Part shown: one piece after another, positions 12,290 to 24,800 of the stretch
Numbering within the stretch: the first letter of the stretch is position 1
Layout of the letters: each line of letters begins with the position of its first letter
DNA from: Streblospio benedicti
Taxonomy: Eukaryota > Annelida > Polychaeta > Spionida > Spionidae
NCBI GenBank assembly: GCA_019095985.1
Contig: CM032669.1
Span: forward strand, 6,297,843-6,361,842
Direction of reading: 5' to 3'
DNA: 64,000 bases
Notes under the pieces: generated by a model
Database searches by the model: none
Seen by the model: only the letters and a program-made list of their open reading frames with translations
Told to the model about the DNA's origin: nothing
Program-made: the position numbers and the translations under genes

Positions 12290-14933
12290 TAGTTGCACTG
12301 CCAACATTCGGCAGGACCATGCACTAGTTAACTCCTCGCAGTGGCCTCCCCGGGGCCTTAGAATCTTACTCAGCTAGTACGGCTAGTACGGCTAGAAATA
12401 ACTCACCGCTGGTATCGGCAGACTGAGATATGTATACAATATACCGCCTGGCTGTCACGGGTATAATTATACTACGACGTTGACAACACATGCATGTCCC
12501 AAGTCGCGTGGTATTTTTGGTACTTAGAATGTATGTCTCTTAAAGTTGATAACGTGCTCAAATTGAGCAATTCTTGAAGTTGATAGCTTGTTTACGTTGG
12601 CCACTTGAGTGAGCAGTTCTTTTGTGTGCGCCTATATTTTTTTCTGTAAAATGGAAATCTGGTTTGGTTCATCGGTAGAATTAGTTTAATTACATGATTT
12701 GACTCTAATTTTGTATATGACACTTCAATGTACATACATTTCTGTTTAGGGTTTGATTACGTAAATGAGAAAAAGAGGATCATATATACACACAAAATTC
12801 CAAAATACTATATCTTATTGATAGTACACAACACCCACCACACCTGTTGGTGACCTGTTATTTGACCTTGAACGTATGAATCTAAACTATTTTCCACGTA
12901 CTTCCCTGGTTTTATTGAAACCGTCCAAAATACTTGCAAATGCGGAGTTTTTAAACGTATGATTCTAAGTGCTTGATAGTTGCATGGGTAAGTGCTGGCA
13001 AGTACACATGCTGTGTGCTCTAGGTTTACTTGGACCATGTATACCCATTTATTATATAAGTTTTTCTATTTCTTTTTGTAAAAGTTGAGTTTCATAAGAG
13101 CGCATGTATATGGCGCATACAGCCATTACGAGGAGCGTTATGATTTGATACCCACATATAGATTATTATAGTCTTTGATGTCTTCTCTCATATGTCTCTT
13201 AATTACTATCAAGCGTGTTTATACCATTAGACAAAAATATATTTGATAAAAAGACATACATATGAGATAAAAAGTTAGAGGTGCATTCAAAGACATTGTG
13301 CAAAACAAAAACCTAATACACCGTACGCTCAATGCATACAGTAGTGCCTTTCTATAAAGACCAACTACTGGGACCCCCGGGGTGATCTCTGTTTAGATGT
13401 GGGTCAGTTTCGTAGAGTAATGTTAATAGATAGTTGCAACCGCACCATAGTAAAAGAATGTAGATAATAGGTGGTCTGATTAAAAAGGTGGTCTTAAATG
13501 ACCGTTGCACTGCACCTCTAATACACCTATCTGCGCACCTTCCAAATACTGTTTGTTTATAACCTATATACTACAAGTTGATAGCCTCCCCAGCAGAGCA
13601 GAGTGATGTTGATATGAAGTGTAGATATTACTCAGGTAATCCCCTAGCCTCGCTACAAAGCTGCATTGCGCTTTAGAAGCTTTATCACAACAAAGTTCCG
13701 CACCAATTCGTTGCAGGTCGCAATGTTGTAACTATTGCTGGAACACACCAATCATATGCAGGATTCGACCATCCAGCCCGGACTGATAAATATTCATGAC
13801 TGTCAGACTGGGGCTTTGCCACAAGTGCCTTTGAGTGTGAAGAGATACAGGGCCACACTGGAAAGTAAGCAATCCAGTTTTTAAGTATTCTTCTCCTGGA
13901 TAATCTTATTCTATTGGTACGTCCATAATACATTGGTATAAAATATGTCTTACAATGAACAGCACAAAGTTGCTTGATTAAATGTGACAAATTTGTCATT
14001 GGCAGATGCACATGGTGTCCATGTTCCCTGACTCCCCCATACGACAAATCTATAATCGTTTTCACCATGTCTATATGCGTGCTCTAACTGTATATGAACT
14101 AACTGAACTTGGAAAGTCGTATACCACTAGACCACAGGTGGGTCATGGGTGTTCATGGCATCTGTTTTACACGTGTTTCGGCCTACGCATGACCCTCCTT
14201 GAAATACTGGATCTGCCACTAGATATTGGTTATGGAGCCATCTTCTAGCTAGGTCTGTGGTATAGCCTACCGCTTTCCAAGTTCAGCTTGTTCATACAAA
14301 CAGATAGAGCACAAATACGTCAAGCAATTACGCAATCCTCAATGACAACCACTTTCGAGCTAAAATACAGTCAGGCGTCGAGAGGACATCCCAAATTTGA
14401 CCAGATATCAGGTGTGATCTGCACCGAGGGAGAGCACTGATCACATTACAGTAAACCATCTTAATAATTCTCACTTAAAACGCCGCTGTTATCTGTTGTT
14501 GTCATGTTGTGTGGGGTCATGGCTAGAACTAACGTTAGAAAGCTTTCATTTTCACGTTGCATATTCATAATGCTCATGGTATGGATTTTACAATGGAAAT
14601 GGTTCATGTTCGTTTCAGTTAAGACATTTTGCTCATATAGTGTATTGGTTGTATATAATTTAATATTGAATGTCATTACTTTATAGTAATTATATTTGTT
14701 TGTAAAATATGCATGTTTTAATGATAACTATTCATTGTTGTTAGAAGTGAACTTTAATTAGGAAACAACTTGCGGTTACATTGCAATAAAATGTACTAAA
14801 ATTCCAAAACAAAATGCAATAAAATGGAAAATAAGAATAAATATAATGAAAAAATTGCCAAAAAATTATACTATAATAGTCCAAAAAATAAATTTAGAAC
14901 AAAAGTTCTGCCAAATCCATGGGGTCCACGACC
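12290..14933. other. Gene-free stretch with a pogo-like repeat at 13338-13530
   Basis: No protein-coding gene is recognisable. At 13338-13530 two inverted ends (CAGTAGTGCCTTTCTATAAAG and its diverged complement) resemble the ends of the 29302-29450 element and suggest a decayed pogo-like MITE. The rest is AT-rich unique sequence. Confidence 0.4.
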
Positions 14934-15590
14934 TTAACACATATGTTTCTTCAAAAACTTCATCATGGTGAAGCCTTTGACCCTGTCACGGCAGCCAAAA
15001 AGCTTTTTCAGCTTGGGGCATCCTGCGGTCTTGAAGTATCGTTTGTCGCATTTGTCTTGCAGCTTGTTCTTTTTTATGATTTTCCACATCTCTTTTACCA
15101 CTTGGGCCCGCGTAGCTTTCTCCATGCCCACAACGGCGCAGAGAGTGGGAGACAACTTTTTGCAATCATGAATACTGGTGTTAGGAGTGCATCCTTTTTT
15201 GGCCTTGCTGCTTTTCCTCCTGGACTTCGACCTTGATCTAGAACAGAACAGACAACAACATTAAAAAGGTGTAAAAGTTTATTTAAATCACATTATTTAA
15301 TCACATTTATTTAAAGCAAACCATATCATATTAAAACAGAACAAATTATAAAGAAAAACAGAAACGAAAGTGTATGTAAATCTAAGAAGAAAAAATGTTT
15401 ACCTGCTCCTTGACTTGGATTTTCTGCAAGCTGGTTTTCTGGCCCTTTTCGATCGGCTTCTTGCACGAGAAGTGCTTCTGCGCTTGGATCTGCTTCTAGC
15501 CTTGCATGCTCTTTTACGTTGCACCCTTCGTGGCCTACTTGCCGACCTTTTGCGCTTGCAGATAGCCGGCATTGTTAAAGATTTTCGCAA
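14934..15590 (-). CDS. Arg/Ser/Lys-rich protein with C-terminal SWIB/MDM2 domain (2 exons)
   Basis: Exon 1 (15403-15590) and exon 2 (14934-15237) join in phase 2 across a GT-AG intron and give 163 residues. Residues 1-75 are extremely basic, a protamine- or SR-like mix of R, K and S (for example RSRSKRRSTSRARSRSKR) with scattered cysteines. Residues about 92-163 match the SWIB/MDM2 fold: SPTLCAVVG, then RAQVVKEMWKIIKKNKLQD, CPKLKKLFG and a final MMKFLKKHM. By family this domain binds chromatin proteins (BAF60/SWI-SNF and related). The basic tail suggests direct DNA binding, perhaps in compacted sperm or other chromatin. The ATG is the first in frame. A Penelope-like fragment begins about 150 bp upstream. 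A DEK- or spp27-like identity is possible. Confidence 0.8.
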
Positions 15591-15639
15591 TGTTTTTGTT
15601 TCAGCGTTTGTTGATCTATCTCGGAGTTGCGAAGGATTG

Positions 15640-15720
15640 TGTGGTACGTATAACGTAACCTGATTAACTGGAACTTATACGTATAACGTAACTCGGTTAC
15701 CGCGAAACGTTAAATACCCC
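15640..15720 (-). promoter_or_regulatory. Putative promoter of the SWIB gene with a duplicated motif
   Basis: The sequence ACGTATAACGTAAC occurs twice, near 15646 and 15679, about 33 bp apart, and a TATTTAA box lies on the minus strand near 15707-15714, roughly 120 bp before the start codon. The duplication suggests a paired binding site. No transcript evidence is available. Confidence 0.35.
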
Positions 15721-15744
15721 ACGTTGAGCGCTGAACGCGTACCT

Positions 15745-16450
15745 GAATGAGCCGTAAGTGGATTTTAAGAATCCGTTCCTTGACACGTGCATCAAGATTA
15801 GTGATGATGCCACAACATCGGTCGAGGTGTACCGTAAAGCTACCCACACTGATCAAATCAATACTGATTTATTTAAATTTCAGTTCCAATCACCACCGCC
15901 TTCCATAACTCAGAGGACTTTCGGAAAGACTGAGTAACATTTTCCGTGAACATGGGATTAGTACACACCATAAAGCTGTCAACATCATTAAGTCAATGCT
16001 ACCTTCTACCAAGGACAAGTCGCCAGACAGTGCCAAGTGTGGCATCATCTATGAGGCCAACTGCCCGCAGTGTCAGGATACATATGTTGTGGAGACAGGC
16101 AGGACCCTGAACACCAGAGTCAAGGAACATATAAACCCAAAACGCGTTCCTACGGCAATTGGGGACCATATCAAATATACAGGGCACAAGATCAGCTCCA
16201 TTAACTTTAGAGTGGTGAAACGTGAGGAAATGGAGCTGCGCAGGAAAATCCGTCAGGCCATTGAAATCAGAGAGCGCCGACCCCGGATGAACCGCGACAC
16301 CGGCTATGACCTGTCCCCCGTGTACACAGCTCTGCTGTCACATGATCGCCAAATCCGTGGTGGTCATGTGACCCAGTGAGAGGATCTTTTTCATTAGGCC
16401 CGACGAAGCTCTTGAGAAAAGAGCGAGTCTTGCCAAAGACAAAATGACAG
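15745..16450 (+). mobile_element. Penelope-like retroelement fragment (RT end plus GIY-YIG)
   Basis: A segment near 15765-15880 reads FLDTCIKISDDA...VYRKATHTDQ, the typical end of a Penelope-like reverse transcriptase. An open frame at 15996-16379 then encodes a GIY-YIG endonuclease: CGIIYEANCPQCQDTYV, ETGRTLNTRVKEH, and a C-terminal KREEMELRRKIRQAIEI. The part expected between them is missing, so the copy is internally deleted as well as 5' truncated. The 3' flank (16397-16434) can fold like a degenerate hammerhead ribozyme, a feature known for this class. Confidence 0.8.
16397..16434 (+). ncRNA. Hammerhead-ribozyme-like remnant at the Penelope 3' end
   Basis: The order CCGACGA, stem AGCTCTT-GAGA-AAGAGC, then CGAGTC resembles the hammerhead core CUGAUGA - stem II - GAAA - stem III. 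The conserved GAAA is reduced, so self-cleavage is doubtful. Penelope-like elements are known to carry hammerhead motifs, and the position just after the endonuclease frame fits. Confidence 0.4.
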
Positions 16451-16479
16451 GTTCCAATAGGTAGCTATATAATTAAAAC

Positions 16480-17094
16480 TGAAGGGTCTAGTCCTAAATT
16501 TCCTGATTTTCCATTGCTGTGTGGAGCTACCAAAATGTGCCCTTTTTAAATTTCTCATGTCACATTCAGTTTTTGATAAACATATAGAAGCTATATGTGG
16601 TTTTATTCGGAATGAGACGCAGATTCAATTAAATTCCATGCAAAACATACATTTCTAGTGCACACCACACTCTGTTGCCATGGAAATCTGACTGGAGGTG
16701 ATTTAATGATCACAAAAATTACACCCCAGACAGCAAAACTGGCCTCATTTCGCTTCAAATCTTTCATATCTACAGCGTTTCAATACACAGTAGCATATAT
16801 TCACAAGGCAGCTAACGACTGTGTCCAACATATATGAAAAAAAGCCTGGCGTGTGTGGATTTCTTTTAAATTGATTTGCAACAAAAAATACCTATTTTTA
16901 GTCACCTGCAGAAAGCCCAGCAATGGTGGTTTCCCAACAAACACCATCAGTCACTCACACCCGTTTCACGAAACTAAACTTTGATAAATCAGCTAGAAAA
17001 TTTGCAAGCAGGTACGCGAGTGCACCCTCTCTCAAGTAAGTCCCGAATTACTGCTCAAGCAACCACCATACACCGTATATAGTCAATATTTCTA
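16480..17094. other. No feature seen
   Basis: Unique-looking AT-rich sequence between the Penelope fragment and the 1.38-kb repeat cluster. I see no gene or clear repeat here. Confidence 0.4.
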
Positions 17095-17373
17095 AGTTTA
17101 ATGAGCTATTCTGAACTTATAGTAATATTGTTCACAAAGAAAAACACGTGCGACCGCTATTAATTTTAGGACTGGACCTTGAACCTGTATACTTGGCGGA
17201 AACGGAGAACTAGACTCTACCTGGATTAACGCCGACTTGAAGCTCGTATAAGTACTGAAAATGCACTTGGCATCTAATATGCAAAAGCTATGGGATGAAA
17301 CATTAGTGTCCATGGTAATGGGAACATAATGCTCTCCTGGCACAGCTATTCTCACTCACTTCAGTAGAACATC
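17095..17373 (-). repeat. Inverted partial copy of the 1.38-kb repeat
   Basis: Its reverse complement matches about 17843-18060 and the equivalent part of the next unit (from 19215), starting GGATGTTCTACTGAAGTG. It is placed head to head with the direct unit at 17374, so the pair forms a long imperfect inverted repeat. Confidence 0.7.
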
Positions 17374-18750
17374 CTATATATTAATACGCTAATTTTTGGA
17401 CTTTGTTCGGCTATCCCCTCTTTAACCTGACTAGCTGGACGCCATCTAACTACAGGAGATCGTTCATGGTACTGTGTAGTTTTGCACGAATATGTTTTTC
17501 ATGGTCAAAATGGCCCTGGTGGTTGTTAATTAACATTTATATAACAAAAATAGCAGACAGCGGCCGCCATGACAGCGTTATGTGGAGTAGTGTGATGTCA
17601 TAAAGACGCCAAAGGCGTCACATGGGTTCAAATACTAGGGATTACCACCACTTTGCCAATTGGGCTATGTGTACATTAGAACCTTCAATCAAGACCACTT
17701 CTATAAATACACCACCTCTGTTATAGGATGATTTATAACAGTCCCAAGTCTTCATAAAAAAGACCATTGCAATCGTCTCTAAAGAGACCACCCCTATATT
17801 AAACCACTTGACGCCAGTCCTTGGGCAGTCTTAATAGGGATGTTCTACTGATGTATCTGTACCATTGAGAGCATTATGTGTCCATTAGCATAGACACTAA
17901 TTTTTCATCCCATAGCTTTTGCATACTAGATGCCAAGTGCATTGTCAGTGATGACTTACATGAGGTTGAGATATCCTTATACGAGCTTTAAATCGGAGTT
18001 AATCCAGATAGTTCTCCGTCTGCGCCAAGTATACTACATTCAAGCTCAGAAATCCATAGCTTGATCTCTTGCTCATTCCCAAAGATTCTATTTCGAGGTA
18101 TAAGAAACTTCCCTATCTCAATTTACCTTCAGTCTCAAAGTTTGTTTCAAAACACTCTTTCTACACAGCATACTTGATATTGGAAGGTGCTAAGTTGTCA
18201 GTGCAATGAAGAGTGCCAATATTATTTATCATTCATTTGTATGTACTAAATAACAAAAGTGGTCAGAGCCAACTTATAGCCAATGTTAGGGAAAAATCAC
18301 AATGACTTTGAGTTTCACTGGCTATTACAGAGGATGGTCACCCTGCCATGTTTATGTAGTCAAAAACTGCCTTTCAATGAATGACGCCTTGGCTTGATCT
18401 TGGATGTTGTGTATATGGGGATGCTGTCAGGGTGCTTTCAGGATGGGTGATGGTGCTGTCAGGACGTGGGCAAGTGTCGTCAGGACAAGGGTGTTTGAAA
18501 ATAAAATGCTGCAAAAAACATATTTATACATTCACCAAATATATATTTTTTCTGTGCCCACGGAGGGCATTGTGTTCCCATTTACATGGACACTAACATT
18601 TACTCCCGTAGATTTTCATTTTGCATGCCAAGTCAATGGATTTCACCAATGATTTAGTTGTGATCTACATATACATATACGATTACGTAACTGGAGTGAT
18701 TCAATGTGGTTCTCCGCATTCCTCTTTGACCACACGGGCATAAGCTAGTC
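17374..18750 (+). repeat. 1.38-kb dispersed repeat, unit 1
   Basis: It begins TATATTAATACGCTAATTTT and ends near ACACGGGCATAAGCTAGTC. The next unit starts immediately at 18751 with the same sequence, so the two are in tandem. The unit holds a GTTCAAATAC box and pieces resembling AAGACCACTTCTATAA ends of other local elements. It has no long ORF. Probably a non-autonomous transposon that duplicated in tandem. Confidence 0.8.
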
Positions 18751-19980
18751 CTATATATTAATACGCTAATTTTTGGACTTTGTTCGGCTATCTCCTCTTT
18801 AACCTGACTAGCTGGACGCTACCTGACTACAGGAGATCGTTCATGGTACTGTGTAGTTTTGCACGAATATGTTTTTCATTGTCAAAATGGCCCTGATGAT
18901 TGTTAATTAGTGGTTTTATAACAAAACTAGCAGACAGCGGCAGCCATGACAGCGTCATGTGGAGTAGTGTGATGTCATAAAGACGCCAAAGGCGTCACAT
19001 GGGTTCAAATACTAGGGATTACCACCACTTTGCCAATTGGGCTATGTGTACATTAGAACCTTCAATCATGACTACCTCTATAACTACGCCACCTCTATTA
19101 TAAGATGATTTATAACAGTACCAAGTCTCATAAAAAGACCATTGCAAACGTCCCTAAAGAGACCACCCCTATATTAAACCACTTGACGCCAGTCCTTGGG
19201 CAGTCTTGATAGGGATGTTCTACTGAAGTGTGTGAGAATATCTGTGCCATGGAGAGCATTATGTTCCCTTTACTATAGACACTAATTTTTCATCTCATAG
19301 CTTTTACATATTATATGCCAAGTGCATCAGTGATCAATGACTTAGTAAGTCTTGACTTTCTCTTAATCATCGAGTGTTGTTATATGGTTCAGAAAACCTC
19401 CGCCAATGAATCATAATTGATGCTTATGTTTGCTGTGTGATTAGTGTGTTAACATTATCTTTTCATCATCTATGTGTTTGTAGTTTGTACTCTCTAAATA
19501 AGAATACTTATAGCCAATGTTAGGAAAAATCACAATGCCTTTGATTTTCACTGGCTATTACAGAGGATGGTCACCTTGCCATGTTTACATAGTCAAAAAA
19601 ACTGCCTTTTAAATGAATGACGCCTTGGCATGTTCTTGGATGTTGTGTGTATGGGGATGCTGTCAGGGTGCTTTCAGGATGGGTGGTGGTGCTGTCAGGA
19701 CGGGGCAAGTGTCGTCAGGACAAGGGTGCTTGAAAATAAAATGATGTAAAAAGCATATTTATACACTCACCAAATATGTCATTTTTCTATGCCCATGGAG
19801 GGCATTGTGTCCCCATTTACATGGACACTAACATTTCCTCCCGTAGATTTTCATTTTACATGCCAAGTCAATTAGTTTCACCAATGATTTAGTTGGGATC
19901 TACTTATACGATTATGTAACTGGGAGGGATTCAATGTGATTTTCAGCATGCCTCTTTGACGACACGGGTATAAGCTAGTA
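18751..19980 (+). repeat. 1.38-kb dispersed repeat, unit 2
   Basis: Same family and orientation as the unit at 17374, slightly shorter, ending at TATAAGCTAGTA. Similarity is very high over most of the length, with a divergent block near 19340-19500 that is instead shared with the third copy at 53 kb. Confidence 0.8.
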
Positions 19981-19982
19981 TC

Positions 19983-21825
19983 ATATTATTTTGCATACAT
20001 TTCACACACATATCAAACTAAATGGAGATAAAACCCGTGTTTTTTTTACCCCATACATCCCACTTTCTTACATAACATTTTGTAAATCCAGCTGGATCTA
20101 CCACTGATTAGAAAAGAAATATGTCTGCCGTTCGCAATAGTGTACGTTGATCTATTGATGAGCCTGGTGGGTATGCTCCCCCAAGGATTAACATAGGGGG
20201 TCTTAGATATCTCACAATAGGGGGTCTTAACTTACTTTTATCAACAAAAAAAGGGGGTCTTAAAATAGGATTTTAGACTAATTAATAATGAAATCTAAAT
20301 GTTGTTTAAGTATTATTGTATGCTGACCATAAAGGCAGTTTCAACTGTACTATAGATATAAATGTATTTGTAGTACTACCATTGGGGTACGTATTACATG
20401 TAATAATTTTCATTTATGCTAAAGATGTGTCCATGACATGAAATTTATGGACACGAAATATATTCAATAAATCTTCGACTTAAAATAATGTCTATGAAAT
20501 CAAAATGTTAAATCTATCACTCATAGCTCTATTTACTTGAAAATGATGTCTGGTATGCGAAAAAGTGGGGTCTTTGTTGAGCTGGTGAAAAATGGGGGTA
20601 TCAAAATGATGAGTTGCTGAAAAATGGGGGTCTTAAGTGGCTGTCTCCCCAAAATAGGGGGTCTTAGATAATAATCTGCTCAGAAAATGGTGGGTCTCTA
20701 GGGAGAGCATACCCACCCAAGTCGATAGAGAAAGTGCCCCTCCCGGGCTTAACCATCATGTAAATGTTTAGCATGTTTTTCTACATGATAACTTATATAA
20801 CGGCAAAGTAAATCAGCCTTCTATTTAATAGTTGAAAAGAGCAAATGTGGTGATGTGATCCCATAGAAAATCTACACAACTATTGGTGGAACCATTTATT
20901 AGTATTTTCTCTTCACTGCAACACATATTCATTAATAGTGTAAATGACAGAATAGAAAAATAGCAAAAAATAAGAATCAAAGAATTGTTTGTAAATGAAA
21001 ACATTACGATACACAGTATTTGCTCATTTTCTTCCCAATTTATTATTTCAAACAGTCCGTCCACTACTACACATTGTATTGTTATCCCATCTACCACTGT
21101 TTCTATAGTCAAATGACAATTGCCCACTATCATACAACATTTATGTCATTGGACTACACTGTTGCCAGATATTAAAATGCGAAAATACCAATGTGCTTAC
21201 ATTGATATACAGATATTTGTATCTCAATTTAACAATATGCCCATAAATGCAAATTTATCACTGTTGGTACAAAATATAGAAGAGTAAACACACACAGAAA
21301 ATTCTCTTGTATAAATATATTAAATACTACAAAGCACAAAACAAACCTATAATATATTCATAAATATTGTCATTAATATCAAACACATAATAAAATGCAC
21401 ACTTGAAAACAAAGATTAAAAACCTGTGTAAAATGATATTGATACCCACAATTTACTTTTGATAAAATTTCAGTCATAAGCTCATCTAAAATAAACACTA
21501 ATACATGTCTCAAACAATTTTCATAGGAAGATCTTTGCTCACTCATAAAAGCCTTTTTTGTTCTGATGCCTTGTTACATTTAGGTGACACAGTAACCTTT
21601 TTGTGCCCGACACACCCCCGATCTTATAGATGAACCTTCGCTATCGAGTCTTTTACACTCTCAGATTCACTTAAAAGCTTTATCTTACTTATTCGCACTG
21701 CTTCATCGCTCACTTTCTTTTTTGGGGGGAAAACTGCTCTTGGTTTGTCAAGGTTTTCTCAAAACATCATTATAGAACACACCACCGTTCTGCTAATTAT
21801 GATATGTAACTGTGGTATTTCCTGG
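19983..21825. repeat. Segmental copy of 33484-35339 (3' flank and last-exon part of DEG/ENaC gene B)
   Basis: The two stretches align almost base for base, including non-coding sequence, a shared MITE (20162-20718 / 33662-34222) and the C-terminal coding part of the channel. Near the stop codon this copy has lost a base relative to 35085, changing the frame. The match stops at ATTTCCTGG and resumes at 23990. Confidence 0.85.
20162..20718. mobile_element. MITE with internal GGGGGTCTTA iterations
   Basis: The ends GGTGGGTATGCTCCC and GGGAGAGCATACCCACC are inverted copies. The body repeats AGGGGGTCTTA or GGGGGTCTT motifs at both sides. The copy at 33662-34222 sits in the homologous position of the segmental duplication. 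Confidence 0.75.
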
Positions 21826-24800
21826 GGAGCCCAGACCACTCAGGCGGGCTGGAAAAGTAACCAATTTTCTAGTATAAGGTCATTATCTAGGCTCAACACA
21901 TTGCAAGGAAATGTGAGTCTGGCAAGGTGGGAGTGGTGGGTGTGGCCAGGGGGTCATCTGAAAGTAGTCAAAAATCCGTCTAGATGGACATTTAAAGCTA
22001 CCACACAAAATCACTTGATAAATGTTCAGCTTAATCCCAGTAGCCATAAATCACCATTGCCAGAATGTTTGAGTGGTGGAAAGTGACCGCCAGACTCATA
22101 AAATGATGACCCCAAAATCCATCTAGATGGACATATGAGGTTACCAGTTCAAACCAATTGCAAAGTGTTCAGAACATGTCTGGCCATCTCAAAATACCAT
22201 TGCCAGAATATTTCAGTGGTGGGTTGTGCCTGCCAGAACCCCCCAAAGACCCCCACCCCCTATGTCCATCTAGATGGACATATGAGGTAACCAGTTCAAA
22301 CCAATTGTAAAGTGTTCAGAACATGTCTGGCCATCTCAAAATGCCATTGCCAGAATATTTCAGTGGTGGGTTGTGCCTGCCAGAACCCCCCAAAGACCCC
22401 CACCCCCGATGTCCATCTAGATGGACATATGAGGTAACTAGTTCAAATCAATTGCAAAATGTTTGACATGGTTCTAATTATGTTAAAATGTTATTGCCAG
22501 AATATTTTAGTGGTGGGTTGTACCTGCCAGAAGCCCCCCATAGACCCCCACCCCCGATATCCATCTAGATGGATATATAAGGTAACTAGTTCAAATCAAT
22601 TGCAAAATGTGTGACATCGTTCTAGTTATGTTGAAATGACATTGCCAGACAATTTGGTTGGTCGGATGTATCTGCTAGAAAGCCCTAAAACATTTCCACC
22701 TGTACTCCCCAATATCTTTGGCAATAACAAATAAAGGAAATGTGTGTATGAATTGTATCTGTCTGTACACAGGATCCATAAATCCATTAACCATAACAGA
22801 GCTGGTGACCTATTGACCCATGCATGCATGTGTGGGTGTTCTAGCTAGTGGGAATGTTTTGGTTTGTGGAGGTATATCACATGTTCAGTGTGAAATGCCT
22901 AAAACTTCATCATACATGAATAATAAGGAGACACAGACACAGCTTGGCACAGAAATTTACAATATTTACCACATAAGGATAGAAACATTAATGCAATGTC
23001 AACTTCAGATAAAGAAGGAGGGATAATAAATGCATGTTTTGATCCAGTAACAGAGGTAAGCAATAATTATAACAAACTTATCCAAACAAAAAGTTGCAGT
23101 ATATATCATTAAACAACTAAAGCAGATGCTTATTGATTCACCATGTTTGTCATGTATATATTCAATCGCGTATATATTCATTCGCGTTTCTGTGCATAAC
23201 AACTACGTTTTTATTCACAGAATCAAGCACGCTGCTGCTATATCTGCAGAATATCCACTGACGATGAGTCCAAGCTCAGATCATTAACAGTAGCTACTTG
23301 GGTAACTGTTAAAAAGCTGCAGAATTACGAAGTAAATTAGACAATGATCGATATTCTGAGGTAACTCAACAAATATTGACATGCAGTAATGATCAATCTA
23401 CTTCCCTGTATCACCACCCATCTTGCCATAAGAATTACACAGCAGTAAAGAGGCCAAAACTCCTTACACCAATAGATGAAGAACCACCTGCAAAAAAAGT
23501 TTCAATTGAAACAAGGCGATCTAGCCTTCTTCCACCATGTGATCACCAAGGTCTGCTGAGAGGAACATGCATTTTCTGTGGCAACAGTCGTAAGAAGAAA
23601 AATGGAAGAGAAGAACCAAGAGTGAAGATATTGACAGTTTCTTACGAAGTCTAATTCGAACAGGAGTAGATTTAATTGCAAAAGAAGCAGAATATCACAA
23701 GTCTTGCCGTATGCAGTTTCTAAAGGAAACTGAAGATTCAAACGAACCAAATGATAAATCGTCTCCACTATCCTTCCATACCAGGGCATTTGAATCTGTA
23801 ATTGATTACATTAAAAAAGAAGTCCTTATGAGGAAACACTCAATTTTGGTTAGTAATTTACTCAGCATGTACAAAGAAGAATACACACAGATTTTGAGTG
23901 GAAGCTGAAAGATATTCAGGATTATTTAAAGTCGAAATCTTGTAGAAAATTAAAGATACAGTTCAAAAGATGAGATCGTTGTTAATGGTTTGAGAATGGA
24001 AAAGCCCAGCCAGAGGCCCAACACTCCTCAATGTCTGATGCAAACTGTTGGTCTAGATAGAAAATTATGAAATACGCATATCATGGTTTAGTAAACTAAG
24101 AGTCAGTCATGCTTTTGGGTTAGAAATTATATATTATATATATATGCATGAGACTTTTTAAAAATGTACAGAGAGCTATAATGTGAAGACAATGCTTTAT
24201 TGAAATAGGGCAACTGGAATAATTTAATTTAAAAATTTGGGTTTTTCTAGCACAACTGCAAACATAGTAGAGTTTCTCCCCTTGGCACCCCGAAAGGCTG
24301 GTTTTCTTTACTAAGGGTTCCCTTTGGGTTTCCTTTTTTGAAGGAATTTTTTGCCCTAAAAACAAAAAGGTTTTTTTAAAAAGGTGGTTTAAATTAAAAC
24401 TTGAAAAAAATTCAAATTTAAATGGGGTTTTTTTTGGGGTTTTAATTAAAATCAGATTTTAAAAACCCCTTTAACAAATTTTTGGAAAGCTTCATTAAAA
24501 AGCTGGTATTCTTTGGGGCCTGTTTCAATTAAAACCTTTAAAAACTACTTGGGAAAAAAAAAATTTTTTTAAACCCCTTCCCTTTTTTTAAAAACAAAAT
24601 ATACTTTTAGATTTTAACTTTTTCCCCCTTCAAAGGGACAACTTTGGGAAAAAATTTTCTTTGTGTCTCAAATTACCAATTTTTTTTAAAATTTGGGTTT
24701 GAGCTTCTTTCTTTAAAATTAAATGGGAAAAAAACCCCAAAAAAATTTTTTTCCCTAATACCAAAAATAAAAGGAAAATTTTGTTTGTACCTCTGTAAAT

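Larger units (their letters stand above)
21828..23989. other. Foreign 2.16-kb block replacing part of a channel exon copy
   Basis: Relative to gene B, 198 bp (35340-35536) are missing and this block stands in their place. It contains a 146-bp tandem array and a decayed CxxC-type coding segment. Because sequence is replaced rather than simply inserted, a rearrangement or an assembly join is as likely as a transposition. Confidence 0.6.
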
